Both the position numbers and the translations under genes were made by a program. This document shows, in pieces, positions 33,727-42,265 of a stretch of 46,662 nt of DNA. Every line of letters starts with the position of its first letter. The first letter of the stretch is position 1. The notes below the pieces were generated by a model. The model was not told the origin of the DNA and searched no databases. It worked only from the letters and a program-made list of their open reading frames with translations. Source of the DNA: Deltaproteobacteria bacterium (lineage in GTDB: Bacteria; Bdellovibrionota; JACOXK01; 2-02-FULL-40-11); NCBI GenBank assembly GCA_016198185.1, contig JACQJD010000085.1:1-46662 (forward strand), written 5' to 3'.

Positions 33727-34326
33727 TTACAGAATAAACCTTTGCGCTTTAAGAATATTCCACGCACTCGGCAATAAAATTCCCGCCAAGGAAATTTTGA
33801 GGACCGCACCGGGCAAAAACGGCCAAAAACCCGCCATCAAGGCAGCTTCTTTTCCAACGAAAAAAGAAAGCCAGGAAATGCCCACCAAAAAAATGAAAAA
33901 ATAACCCACCAAAAAAGGGACCAAAGAAGTTTTCCAGCTTCGATCCATCCCCCGTTCACAAAAATATCCAACAATATAAGCAGCTATTATAAACCCAATT
34001 AAATAGCCCCCGGTAGGGCCTAAGACAACCGCTACCCCACTCTTTCCTCCCGCAAAAACGGGAAGTCCCGAGATCCCTTCTATCCAATAGAGAGCCAAAC
34101 AAAGTGCCCCTTGCTTTGAACCCAGGAGAGCCCCCGCAAGTAACACCCCGAGCGTTTGTCCTGTGATGGGCACCGGCGTAAAAGGCAAATCAATGGACAC
34201 TTGAGCAAGACCAGCCATAACCCCTGAAAAGCAACAAATGATACCCCCTTGAACCATTGTTTTTTTAGAAATATTGAACGATGAAACGATCGACCACCCC
34301 AGTGGCATATAATTTTGCTGAATCAT
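33727..34326 (-). CDS. bioY: BioY biotin transporter S component
   Basis: 199 residues with six helices. BioY signatures are SIDLPFTPVPITGQTLGVLLAGALLG (residues 44-69), the GSKQGALCLALYWIEGISGLPVFAGG stretch and GPTGGYLIGFIIAAYIVG. It binds biotin in the inner membrane and is energised by ECF-type ATPase units, none of which is encoded here, or works alone. The ribosome site TGGAGGTTCAG is clear. It is convergent with the Ig-like protein gene, with one base between stops, and starts 22 bp downstream of tRNA-Val on the same strand, so it could be read through from the tRNA. Confidence 0.94.
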   Translation of the reverse strand: MIQQNYMPLGWSIVSSFNISKKTMVQGGIICCFSGVMAGLAQVSIDLPFTPVPITGQTLGVLLAGALLGSKQGALCLALYWIEGISGLPVFAGGKSGVAVVLGPTGGYLIGFIIAAYIVGYFCERGMDRSWKTSLVPFLVGYFFIFLVGISWLSFFVGKEAALMAGFWPFLPGAVLKISLAGILLPSAWNILKAQRFIL

Positions 34327-34347
34327 ACTGAACCTCCAATATTAAAA

Positions 34348-34422
34348 TGGTGGGCGATACTGGTCTCGAACCAATGGCCTCTGCCGTGTGAAGGCAGCGC
34401 TCTACCCCTGAGCTAATCGCCC
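34348..34422 (-). tRNA. tRNA-Val (anticodon CAC)
   Basis: A 75-nt cloverleaf read on the minus strand. The acceptor GGGCGAT pairs with ATCGCCC, the D arm is GCTC/GAGC, and the anticodon stem CTGCC/GGCAG holds loop TTCACAC (anticodon CAC, reading GTG). The T arm contains GGTTCGAGA, and CCA is encoded. It lies between the deoxynucleoside kinase terminator and bioY. Confidence 0.96.
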
Positions 34423-34467
34423 GATATGGCTGGCGCTGTTTATAGCCCCATCAAATGGGGACCTCAA

Positions 34468-34501
34468 TAAAAAAAAGCGAGGAGACATTGCCTCGCTTTT
34501 T
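34468..34501 (-). terminator. Intrinsic terminator of the deoxynucleoside kinase genes
   Basis: The stem GCGAGG/CCTCGC (34477-34482 with 34491-34496) is extended by A and T runs. On the minus strand it is followed by eight Ts, about 65 bp past the stop of the second kinase gene. Confidence 0.88.
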
Positions 34502-34547
34502 AGCAGGGTGTTGACAAAGTGCTTTCATAACGAAAAAACCAGATTTA
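34501..34547. mobile_element. Truncated copy of the MITE at 43543
   Basis: TAGCAGGGTGTTGACAAAGT and the following bases up to CAGATTT match the left end of the complete element at 43543-43728 over about 47 bp with few differences, then similarity stops. The right terminal repeat is missing. It lies between the kinase stop and its terminator. Confidence 0.75.
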
Positions 34548-34562
34548 TGAATTAATAATGAC

Positions 34563-35267
34563 TCATTCGCTACGAAGACGATCTGATGTCGGGGGCGGAA
34601 AATAGATGATTTCTGCGAGATTTCTTTCGTCAGAATCTTTCCTTTCATCCTGCTTGAGCAAGGTTTGATAAACCAAATCCGCCACCTGATCCAAATCATT
34701 CTGACGACTCACCACATTTAAATTTTCAGTATCCACAATGAGCACAGGACCCATTTTATAATTTTTGACCCATTCTTCGTAGCGTTGGTTAAGACGTTCT
34801 AAATAGTCCCTGGGAATATTTTGCTCACAACTCCTGCCTCGGCTTCGGATACGATGTTCTAACGTATCCACCGTCGCCCTTAAATAAATTAAAAGATCCG
34901 GTGACTTTAAATAACTTGTCATGCAATTAAAAAGTGCCAAATAATTGCGATAATCCCGCTCATCGAATTTACCTTCATAATATAAATTACGCGAAAACAC
35001 TTCGGCGTCTTCGTAAATCGATCGATCTTGAATGACGGTCTCAGGCTCACCAACCATAATCTTATGATGCTCAAATCGCTTCGATAAAAAGAAAATTTGT
35101 AAATGAAAAGCCCAGTTTTTCATCCCCTCATAAAAGTCTTTTAAGTATGGGTTTGTATCCACAACTTCATAATACGGTTTCCAGCCAAACCTGGCGCTCA
35201 AAAGTCCCGTCAACGTAGATTTCCCAACGCCAATATTGCCCGCAATGGCCAAGAATTTTTTCTTCAT
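34563..35267 (-). CDS. Deoxynucleoside kinase (dNK family, copy 1)
   Basis: 234 residues. The P-loop AIAGNIGVGKSTLTGLL (residues 7-23), the DRSIYEDAEVFSRNL motif carrying the catalytic DRS-type element, and the LID arginines in HRIRSRGRSCEQN mark the dCK/dGK-like kinase family. It phosphorylates deoxynucleosides for salvage into dNTPs. The YYEVVDTNPYLKDFYE segment supplies the catalytic glutamate region. Substrate (dA, dC or dG) cannot be decided. It overlaps the upstream paralogue by four bases (ATGA), so the two could form a heterodimer like the dAK/dGK pair of lactobacilli. Its end abuts a truncated MITE. Confidence 0.9.
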   Translation of the reverse strand: MKKKFLAIAGNIGVGKSTLTGLLSARFGWKPYYEVVDTNPYLKDFYEGMKNWAFHLQIFFLSKRFEHHKIMVGEPETVIQDRSIYEDAEVFSRNLYYEGKFDERDYRNYLALFNCMTSYLKSPDLLIYLRATVDTLEHRIRSRGRSCEQNIPRDYLERLNQRYEEWVKNYKMGPVLIVDTENLNVVSRQNDLDQVADLVYQTLLKQDERKDSDERNLAEIIYFPPPTSDRLRSE

Positions 35268-35923
35268 GATAAGACACCTCCTGTTTCCAGTAATGGTTTC
35301 GATACCTTCGTTTTTGTTCTCATTTCAACCAACGATTTGATCTGTGTGTAAGACTTTCGATTGTAGACAAAATCCATATCCGATGCATCAATGATCATGA
35401 CTTCGGTTTGATGATAGTGATTAAAAAAATCATCGTACTGGTGGGCCAAAGCAACAATGTATTTTGGATCCATTTTTCTTTCAAAAGAACGGTCTCTGAG
35501 CTGAATACGCCGCAAGAGGCTATCCACATCGGCCCGTAAATAAATAATTAAATCTGGAACAGGTACTTTGGCATTGAGAGGATGAAATACGGAATCAAAC
35601 AATTCGAGGTCCGCCACGTTGAGCGTTAAGGTTGAAAAAATGCGATTCTTCGCAAATAAATAATCCGATAAAATAAGCTGGGATGATTGCTGGTAAACTT
35701 CTTTGAGCTGCCGTTGTTGTTTAAAACGAGATAATAAAAAAAAGAGCTCCGTGTTGAATGCATTGGCCTCAATATCTTGATAAAAGCCCTGAACCAAAAA
35801 TGGATTTTCTTCCACGATCTCTAGATAGGATTTTGCCTGAAAGTCTTTCGCTAAAAGCTCTACCAGGGTGGTTTTACCAACCCCAATGACGCCTTCAATC
35901 ACAATGTAGTGGTAATGTTTCAC
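35264..35923 (-). CDS. Deoxynucleoside kinase (dNK family, copy 2, dGK-like)
   Basis: 219 residues. The P-loop reads VIEGVIGVGKTTLVELLA, then YLEIVEENPFLVQGFYQD, SDYLFAKNRIFSTLTL in place of DRS, and the LID RRIQLRDRSFERKMD. The SDY motif is seen in bacterial deoxyguanosine kinases, whereas copy 1 has DRS, so the two tandem genes probably prefer different nucleosides. It is first in the operon, with 110 bp of AT-rich leader before the start and a conserved-loop hairpin beyond that. Together with copy 1 it would cover purine deoxynucleoside salvage. Confidence 0.9.
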   Translation of the reverse strand: MKHYHYIVIEGVIGVGKTTLVELLAKDFQAKSYLEIVEENPFLVQGFYQDIEANAFNTELFFLLSRFKQQRQLKEVYQQSSQLILSDYLFAKNRIFSTLTLNVADLELFDSVFHPLNAKVPVPDLIIYLRADVDSLLRRIQLRDRSFERKMDPKYIVALAHQYDDFFNHYHQTEVMIIDASDMDFVYNRKSYTQIKSLVEMRTKTKVSKPLLETGGVLS

Positions 35924-36032
35924 AGTACACGAAAAAAATGATTATGAAAGAGCTTAAAAAAAGGGAACCAGAAGTTCAATAAAAAAAGGCAAAGATTATT
36001 CTGAAGGACTGGCATGAAAGATTCCCAACGGT

Positions 36033-36098
36033 TAGCCACGGATCATATCTCTCCAGGCGGCATTGCATTCGAGCCTAGAGAGGTATGATCAGTGGCTA
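36033..36098. repeat. Conserved-loop hairpin after hemY
   Basis: Arms of 22 bp (left TAGCCACGGATCATATCTC, right AGGTATGATCAGTGGCTA, with paired substitutions) enclose AGGCGGCATTGCATTCGAGCCT. The GATCATA arm motif recurs in the hairpin at 101-262. It lies 28 bp past the hemY stop. Confidence 0.78.
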
Positions 36099-36125
36099 TT
36101 AATAAACCGCGCGAAGAGAAAACTT

Positions 36126-37466
36126 CTATAACCCCGCAGCCTTCAGAGCACACTGCCTACCCTTTTCAATACACTCCACCGTAGATATCCCATCTAAAAA
36201 ATTACCAATAATATATAAGCCAGGGTGTTGTTTTAAGGCGTCTTCCACCTTTGCCCGCATGGCCAGATGGCCCAATCGATATTGCGGCAGTGCCTTTAAA
36301 TAGCGCTTTTCATGGGTCATCACGGGAGGACCTTGAAAATCAAGCATTTCTTTTATTTCTCGATAGAGTTGATTCATCAATAATTCATCTGCATACGCCG
36401 TTGGATCTATCGCACCTCCTGCCATAACGGTAAGCAACACATGGTCTTGAGGGGCACGCTGCTCAAACAAAGAGGAATTCCAAAGGACCCCCAGCGTCCT
36501 TTTGCGCTGACTTCTGGGCACGAGAAAACCAAACCCATTCAATTTTTTAAGAACATGCCCCTTTTGAAACCCCCAATGAAATACACAAAGCGGGGCATAA
36601 GCAATTCGCAACAAAGAAGTGGCAATCGCAACATCCACATGCTGAAGGGCTTCCGCTGTCACATAAGCTGGCGTTGCAAAAATAAGGGTGGGCGTTTCCA
36701 CGACGAGCTCCCCTTGTTCATTTTCGAGGATGACGGTGTAGTGATCTTTTTTTGTTTTTTCAACATTCAACACATGATGTTTTTTAAAAATACTTTTCCC
36801 CAACCACTGTTCCATGCAGCTCGGCAAATAAGACATCCCCGACTTAAATGAAAACAAGGTACGATCTCGTTTTGGACTTTTGTCTTTGAAGAGCCCCAAA
36901 AACAAACTGCGATGCTTTCTTTCCAGTGCCACCCAACGGGGAAAACACGCTTCGGCACTCAATTCATCGATATTACCCGCATAAATACCGCACACCCATG
37001 CATCAATTAAAATACGTGTTGCTTCTGGCCCAATTCGTTTTTGAAAAAATTGTCCAATGGTTTCCTCCCCTCGCCCTTTGGTGAGAAAAGGCTCCATCAA
37101 GATCCGACATTTTGAACTCCAGGAAAGCAGCGGGCTGATCATAAATTTCAAAGGGTTTTGAGGAACGGCATGAATTCTTCCTCGGCGGTAAATAAATCGG
37201 TTCTTGGCCAATGGCTGTGCCAAAATCTTTTGAGAGGAAATATCCAATCCATCGATCATTTCGCAGATGGCCCCCTCGTGCCCCATATAAGCATTGGGAC
37301 CTTCCTCCAACATAAAACCTTCTTTCGTAACGGTGTGAATCATACCACCCACACGATCCGATTTTTCATACAAAGCAACGTCGCGCCCGCTTCTTTTTAA
37401 AAAGAAAGCCGAGGAAAGCCCTGAAATCCCCCCGCCGATCACCACACATTCTTTTGAGATGCTCAT
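36126..37466 (-). CDS. hemY: Protoporphyrinogen oxidase, HemY type
   Basis: 446 residues, FAD-dependent and oxygen-using. The dinucleotide fold CVVIGGGISGLSSAFFLKRSGRDVALYEKSDRVGG (residues 6-40) is followed by EEGPNAYMGHEGAICEMI, and the C-terminal FAD motif reads LYIIGNFLDGISTVECIEKGRQCA. It converts protoporphyrinogen IX to protoporphyrin IX at the membrane. It is the last of four haem genes in pathway-like clustering (hemE, hemN, hemH, hemY), and its start overlaps the hemH stop (ATGA). The oxygen-dependent enzyme beside an oxygen-independent HemN suggests a cell that meets both oxic and low-oxygen conditions. Confidence 0.94.
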   Translation of the reverse strand: MSISKECVVIGGGISGLSSAFFLKRSGRDVALYEKSDRVGGMIHTVTKEGFMLEEGPNAYMGHEGAICEMIDGLDISSQKILAQPLAKNRFIYRRGRIHAVPQNPLKFMISPLLSWSSKCRILMEPFLTKGRGEETIGQFFQKRIGPEATRILIDAWVCGIYAGNIDELSAEACFPRWVALERKHRSLFLGLFKDKSPKRDRTLFSFKSGMSYLPSCMEQWLGKSIFKKHHVLNVEKTKKDHYTVILENEQGELVVETPTLIFATPAYVTAEALQHVDVAIATSLLRIAYAPLCVFHWGFQKGHVLKKLNGFGFLVPRSQRKRTLGVLWNSSLFEQRAPQDHVLLTVMAGGAIDPTAYADELLMNQLYREIKEMLDFQGPPVMTHEKRYLKALPQYRLGHLAMRAKVEDALKQHPGLYIIGNFLDGISTVECIEKGRQCALKAAGL

Positions 37467-38443
37467 CTCTGAACCTCTTGCCTTTTACGTAAAACCACCG
37501 CTTGAAGAGCTCCTATAAACAAGGGGGATGCATTTAAAGAAGGAATACGTTTAAAATATCCAAAATTTAATTCTTGTGCCTTCGCCTGATAAAAAACATC
37601 AACCTCATAAAGTGTTTCAACATGATCAGAAACAAAAGAAATAGGAATAACCAAAACCGCTCTAGAAGACCGCTGCGTCATGGATGCCATCACCGAGAGC
37701 GTTGAAGGCATGAGCCATTTCATAAATCTGGTTTGACTTTGATAAGAAAGATGCCATCTCGCACCCGCTGGCAAATATTTTAGAACCAATGCAATGGTCT
37801 CTGCAATTTGCCGAGCATAGGGATCTCCTTCTTCAATGCATTTCACCGGCAAGGAATGGGCGCTAAAAATAAGATCATAATTGTTTTGAAAACGCTTCGG
37901 CAATCTTTCGATCTCTGCACGAATCTGTTCCACCCAAGCATCAATATACAAAGACTCTTCATACCAAGAATCTATTTTTTGGACTGCTATTTGAGGAGAC
38001 TTTTGAATCAAAGGGTCTAAGATCGCATAAGCCGATCGCGTGGTTGCAAAAGAATATTGGGGATACAAAGGCAAAATGACAACCGATTGCGTCTCATCTC
38101 TTAATATATGGCACCATGCTTCTTCCAAACTGGGCTTCCAATATCGCATTCCCACATAAACCGAAAAGGAAGGATCCACTTTTTGTAATTGAAATTGTAG
38201 TGTCTCAGCTTGAAGTTCTGTAATCTTTCGTAATGGAGATCCCCCACCCATCGCCTGATAATATTTTTTAGAAGTAGAGGCCCGAAGCAAAGCGATCGTC
38301 TTTGCAAAAAGTTTTCGAACCCAAGGGTTACTTTTGAAGGGCAAAATATCGGGGTCTAAAAATAAATTTTCTAAAAAAGGTTTTACCTCGGTTAACGATT
38401 GCGGCCCTCCTAAGTTAACGAGCAAAACAGCTTTTTTCTCCAT
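37463..38443 (-). CDS. hemH: Ferrochelatase
   Basis: 326 residues. Ferrochelatase landmarks are VLLVNLGGPQSLTEVKPFLENLFLDPDILP (residues 6-35), MRYWKPSLEEAW, the active-site histidine in LIFSAHSLPVKCIEEGDPY and VLVIPISFVSDHVETLYEVDVFY with the conserved glutamate. It inserts ferrous iron into protoporphyrin IX to make haem b. ATG overlaps the hemN stop by one base (TGATG) and its stop overlaps the hemY start. Its product feeds CtaB/CtaA and the many c-type cytochromes of this window. Confidence 0.96.
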   Translation of the reverse strand: MEKKAVLLVNLGGPQSLTEVKPFLENLFLDPDILPFKSNPWVRKLFAKTIALLRASTSKKYYQAMGGGSPLRKITELQAETLQFQLQKVDPSFSVYVGMRYWKPSLEEAWCHILRDETQSVVILPLYPQYSFATTRSAYAILDPLIQKSPQIAVQKIDSWYEESLYIDAWVEQIRAEIERLPKRFQNNYDLIFSAHSLPVKCIEEGDPYARQIAETIALVLKYLPAGARWHLSYQSQTRFMKWLMPSTLSVMASMTQRSSRAVLVIPISFVSDHVETLYEVDVFYQAKAQELNFGYFKRIPSLNASPLFIGALQAVVLRKRQEVQR

Positions 38444-39810
38444 CAGAGAGTTCTCGAATGCCGTTTTTGATTTTTTTCTAAATAATCATCAAACACCATA
38501 CACATATTTCGAAGAAATAACCTTCCCAAAGGCAAAACATGTAAATGCTCTTTCGTCAAAGACAACAAACCATCTTTCTCGAAAGACGAAAGCGTGGCTA
38601 TTTCCTCATGGAAATAATCAAAAAAATCAATTTCATGTTTTTTTTGAATAAGATCGATAGATACCACCAACTGACACAGCAGCGTCATGATGATTTCTTT
38701 GCGAAGGAGATCATTTTTGGTTAACACCATTCCTCTTTGAAGGGGCCATCGATCATGATCGATGGCCTCATAATAGGCCGCTAATTTTCGAAGGTTCTGA
38801 ACATAGGCATTTCCAAATTCACCAATGGCCGAAACACCGATGGCCAAGAGCGGCGCTTCTTTTTGGGTGGTATACCCCATAAAATTTCTCCGCAAAGATC
38901 CCGCTTTTTGGGCCAAAACAAGTTCATCCGTAGAAAGGGCAAAATGGTCCATCCCAATCGGGTGATATGCTTTTTCTTCGAAGAGTTTCAAAGCCGCTAG
39001 GTTCATGTTTATTTTTGAAATCGTATCCGGCAAGGCTGGCTCTGGAATCCATTTCTGATGAGGCACCATCCATGGAACATGCGCATAATTGTAGACGGCC
39101 AACCGATCTGGTTTTAATTCTAAGATGAGTTCCAGATTTTTTTGAAAACTTTCTTGCGTCTGATATGGAAGTCCATAGACAAAGTCCATATTGATCGACA
39201 AAAAATCCAGCGATCGGCAGAGATCAAAAATTTCTTGGGTTTGCGCATAGGTTTGATTTCGATGAATCGCCGCTTGCACCTGTTCGTTAAAATCTTGAAC
39301 CCCCAAACTCACCCGATTAAATCCAAGCTCCCTTAAGAGCTCAAGTTGTGAAGCTGTCGTAACACGGGGGTCAATTTCAATTGAAATTTCCGCATCGCTC
39401 ATCACCGAAAAATACTTTTTTATTTCTGAAAACAAATTTTCAATTTGAGCTTCGGTGAGATACGTCGGCGTCCCCCCACCCCAATGAATTTGGGACAGTG
39501 CCAGGTTAGGCACTTTTTCTCTCAATTTATGAATTTCTCGAAATACATAGCCTAAGTAACGATCTGCTTCGGTCTTCTTTTTGGTAATAACCACATTACA
39601 AGCACAATAATGACACCTGGCTTCACAAAACGGAATGTGCACATAGAGCGCATGTTTTTGGGCGTTGTTCAAGGACATCAGTTGATCTTCAAATACGGTA
39701 GCATCGATGGATTCGGACCAGTGCGGCACCGTAGGATAACTCGTGTATCGTGGGCCTTGAACATTATACTTTTGAATGAGCGGAATGAAATGCTCTGGGT
39801 TATGGCTCAT
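38443..39810 (-). CDS. hemN: Oxygen-independent coproporphyrinogen III oxidase
   Basis: 455 residues from the ATG at 39810. The frame reaches 39873, but the extra residues lie inside hemE and do not resemble HemN. The radical-SAM cluster motif is C-x3-C-x2-C in YVHIPFCEARCHYCACN, preceded by the HemN N-terminal YNVQGPRYTSYPTVPHW. The glycine motif SQIHWGGGTPTYL and SIEIDPR follow, and the C-terminal HemN domain starts near LNMNL-like INMNLAALKLFEEKAYHPIGMDHFAL. It decarboxylates coproporphyrinogen III without oxygen. The start is one base after the hemE stop. A true HemN rather than a HemW, as judged by the N-terminal trip-wire region. Confidence 0.95.
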   Translation of the reverse strand: MSHNPEHFIPLIQKYNVQGPRYTSYPTVPHWSESIDATVFEDQLMSLNNAQKHALYVHIPFCEARCHYCACNVVITKKKTEADRYLGYVFREIHKLREKVPNLALSQIHWGGGTPTYLTEAQIENLFSEIKKYFSVMSDAEISIEIDPRVTTASQLELLRELGFNRVSLGVQDFNEQVQAAIHRNQTYAQTQEIFDLCRSLDFLSINMDFVYGLPYQTQESFQKNLELILELKPDRLAVYNYAHVPWMVPHQKWIPEPALPDTISKINMNLAALKLFEEKAYHPIGMDHFALSTDELVLAQKAGSLRRNFMGYTTQKEAPLLAIGVSAIGEFGNAYVQNLRKLAAYYEAIDHDRWPLQRGMVLTKNDLLRKEIIMTLLCQLVVSIDLIQKKHEIDFFDYFHEEIATLSSFEKDGLLSLTKEHLHVLPLGRLFLRNMCMVFDDYLEKNQKRHSRTL

Positions 39811-39811
39811 C

Positions 39812-40813
39812 CTATCGAACAACCTCAATGACGCGATGCACATGGGCCAAGGGCGTTTCTGGCAAAATCCCATGACCGAGATTAAAAATATGAGCAGCTC
39901 CGCTCATCTCTTGTAAAATCTCTCGGGTGGTTTTTTCAATCTCTGAAAGACTCCCCTGCCTCAATCGTTCTGGATCTAAATTTCCTTGAAGCACCCGGCC
40001 CAAAGTGTTTCTTGCTTGGATCAAAGACGTCTTTGAATCCACACTGATCACACCAGCATGGCAGTGTTGCAAGAGTGGAAAAAACGCCTGCGTGTTTTTC
40101 ATAAACAAAATAACGGGAACTTCATCTGAAATAGCATCGAGAAGTTTTTGAAGATGAGAAAATGCAATCTCGCGATAGCGTTTTTCAGAAAGCACCTCCG
40201 CCCACGTATCAAAAATTTGAATCACTTCGGCCCCTGCTTCTATTTGCCTCTTTAAATACAAAATTAAAAAAGACGTTACTTTTTCGAGTAACGCTTCCAA
40301 AACCTCTGGGTTCTGTTGAACCATCGCCATCACCGTCGGAAAACCGGGTCGATGCGTGCCTTCAACCATATAACAAGCGGTCGTCCAAGGAGCCCCACAA
40401 AATCCGATGACGGTTGCGCTGCTCCCCACTTCTTCTCGAATCAAACGCAAAGCCTGACACACAGAGGGGCAAAGCTCTTTGGGATCTGCCCTCCTTAAAG
40501 TTTCAACGTCTTTGAGGATTCGAATGGGAGACTCAAAACAAGGCCCCGGCTCAAATGAAAGATTCATCCCTAAAGCATGGGCAGGCACGGTAATATCTGA
40601 AAATAAAATAACGCCATCCACACCAAACCGCCGCCAGGGTTGAAGAGAAATTTCGGCAGCCAATTCTGGCGTTTGACATACTTCTAAAAAAGAATATTTT
40701 TCTCGAAGCGCTCTGTACTCGGGAAGGTATCGCCCCGCCTGACGCATAAACCAAATGGGGGTTGGGCGTACCACATCGCCTTTTGCTGCTTTTAGGAGAG
40801 ATTTATAAACCAT
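39812..40813 (-). CDS. hemE: Uroporphyrinogen decarboxylase
   Basis: 333 residues. The two family signatures are PIWFMRQAGRYLPEYRALR (residues 19-37) and GFCGAPWTTACYMVEG. The catalytic aspartate is in VDGVILFSDITVPAHALGM, and the C-terminal FNLGHGILPETPLAHV block is intact. It removes four carboxyls from uroporphyrinogen III to give coproporphyrinogen III, the substrate of the next gene. First of the four haem genes on this strand. Upstream there is a conserved-loop hairpin and then the end of the GHMP kinase gene. Confidence 0.97.
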   Translation of the reverse strand: MVYKSLLKAAKGDVVRPTPIWFMRQAGRYLPEYRALREKYSFLEVCQTPELAAEISLQPWRRFGVDGVILFSDITVPAHALGMNLSFEPGPCFESPIRILKDVETLRRADPKELCPSVCQALRLIREEVGSSATVIGFCGAPWTTACYMVEGTHRPGFPTVMAMVQQNPEVLEALLEKVTSFLILYLKRQIEAGAEVIQIFDTWAEVLSEKRYREIAFSHLQKLLDAISDEVPVILFMKNTQAFFPLLQHCHAGVISVDSKTSLIQARNTLGRVLQGNLDPERLRQGSLSEIEKTTREILQEMSGAAHIFNLGHGILPETPLAHVHRVIEVVR

Positions 40814-40860
40814 GAGGGCTTTTTTAAATCACAAACATGCTCATTGAACAACTGGAATTT

Positions 40861-40925
40861 GGCCCTTCCAAAATATCTCTGAGGCTTGAAATGCTATGCC
40901 ACCTCAGAGATATTTTGGAAGGGCC
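40861..40925. repeat. Conserved-loop hairpin between GHMP kinase and hemE
   Basis: Perfect 24-bp arms (starting GGCCCTTCCAAAATATC) enclose CTTGAAATGCTATGCCA. On the minus strand this is the same loop family as at 30038 (TGGCATAGCATTTCAAG). It lies 41 bp past the GHMP kinase stop and 48 bp before the hemE start, on the transcribed strand of both. Confidence 0.8.
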
Positions 40926-40965
40926 TTACGCCACTTATCTTTCGTTTTTTAGCCAAACACGTCAA

Positions 40966-42063
40966 TTATCTTTTTTGTACGCCTTGAGACTGTTTCAAGA
41001 TATAAGCTTTTGCTCCAATTCGTCTTAATGCCTTCTCCACTTCTTTTTCTCGTCCCGGGGCAAAAGCAATCATCGTGCCCCCGAGCCCCGAACCATTGAT
41101 TTTACAACCCAACGCCCCAGCTTTTTTTGCAACGCGAATCATGGATTCAATTTTAGGCGTACTGATTTCAAGCTCATTTTTTAAAATAAGGTGATGGGCA
41201 TTGAGCAATGCACCTATTCGTTTCTCCCATCCTTTATGTTGAAAGATAAATTCTCGTTTTGCGTTTTGGCAAATATCTCTATTTTTTAATGTCGCAAATG
41301 CTTTCTGTAAGGCTGCCCCTCGAATATTTATTTTTTTGCGAATTTCCGAAAGAGCTGTTTTTTGAATCTGAAAATCACGAATTTTGCTTTGAAATTGTTT
41401 TAACCCTTCCAAAACGGCTGCTTTGTTTTGTTTCAAATGGCCGACCGTATCTTTCTTAGGTTCTAAGGAATCTCCCAGCACAAGCCCTCTGAGCGGCCCC
41501 TGGAAAAAAATAATTTCAATGGGGTAGTTTTTTGAATTCGGATTTCGATTTTCATGATAGATGAGGCCTCCCATAGAAATAGCAAAGTGATCCATCCGCC
41601 CTCCGGCTTCTTTAAATTCTAAAACTTCTGTTTCAAACCCCAGCCGTGCAATTTCTAAGGGATTAAAGGCTGTTTCTGTTTGATTTAATTCCAATAACGT
41701 TCTTAGCCATGCAATCACCAGGGCGGAAGAGCTCGAAGCACCTGCATTGATGGGAATGGAACTGCGAATCATAAAATCATACCCTTTCGAAAACCGATAG
41801 CCTTTGCGTTTCAAAACATTGACGGCGCCACGCAAATAATCTCTGGGGTTTGAATAGGTCAATAGCCGTGAAGGATTAAATTCATCTGTTTGTTTTAAAT
41901 CCGGCATTTTTATTTTAAACAGTCGATCTTTTCGCGGAAAAACAGAAATGGTGAGCGATAAATTCATGGCCATGGTGATAACAGGAAGACCAAGGTAATC
42001 CGAATGTTCCCCAAATAAGCAAATTCGACCTGGGGCAGAAATTTGAAATAGAGGCTTTTTCAT
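40966..42063 (-). CDS. GHMP kinase, galactokinase-like
   Basis: About 365 residues from the ATG at 42063. The frame continues upstream, but those 43 residues are basic and do not match the family. Motif 1 is SAPGRICLFGEHSDYLGLPVI, close to the galactokinase GRVNLIGEHTDYxGG signature. Motif 2 is IPINAGASSSSALVIAW, the ATP-binding loop. Motif 3 is CKINGSGLGGTMIAF. Residues GGRMDHFAISMGGL contain the catalytic aspartate region. It phosphorylates a sugar, perhaps galactose or a derivative, for surface glycans. No galT or other Leloir gene is adjacent. The alternative is mevalonate- or fucokinase-type activity. Confidence 0.87.
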   Translation of the reverse strand: MKKPLFQISAPGRICLFGEHSDYLGLPVITMAMNLSLTISVFPRKDRLFKIKMPDLKQTDEFNPSRLLTYSNPRDYLRGAVNVLKRKGYRFSKGYDFMIRSSIPINAGASSSSALVIAWLRTLLELNQTETAFNPLEIARLGFETEVLEFKEAGGRMDHFAISMGGLIYHENRNPNSKNYPIEIIFFQGPLRGLVLGDSLEPKKDTVGHLKQNKAAVLEGLKQFQSKIRDFQIQKTALSEIRKKINIRGAALQKAFATLKNRDICQNAKREFIFQHKGWEKRIGALLNAHHLILKNELEISTPKIESMIRVAKKAGALGCKINGSGLGGTMIAFAPGREKEVEKALRRIGAKAYILKQSQGVQKR

Positions 42064-42265
42064 TGGAAGAAAGTATATGGGAACTTTGAGCACAAGAAAA
42101 GAAAATCTGAAAGAAGAATTTTTATAGCAACGATTTGAGAAGCAATCTCTTTTTCGCCTAAAATAGGGCCCCCTGATACAAGAGCGTTTCAAGAAGCGCT
42201 CAATGTGGACTGCGCCGTTACTGGTCTTTCTTGACTATTATCCTTTTTAGAATTACTATAATGGA

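Noticed and set aside
36441-36851. A 136-codon open frame on the plus strand
   Set aside because: It lies antisense within hemY, which has complete FAD motifs. No ribosome site and no recognisable protein.
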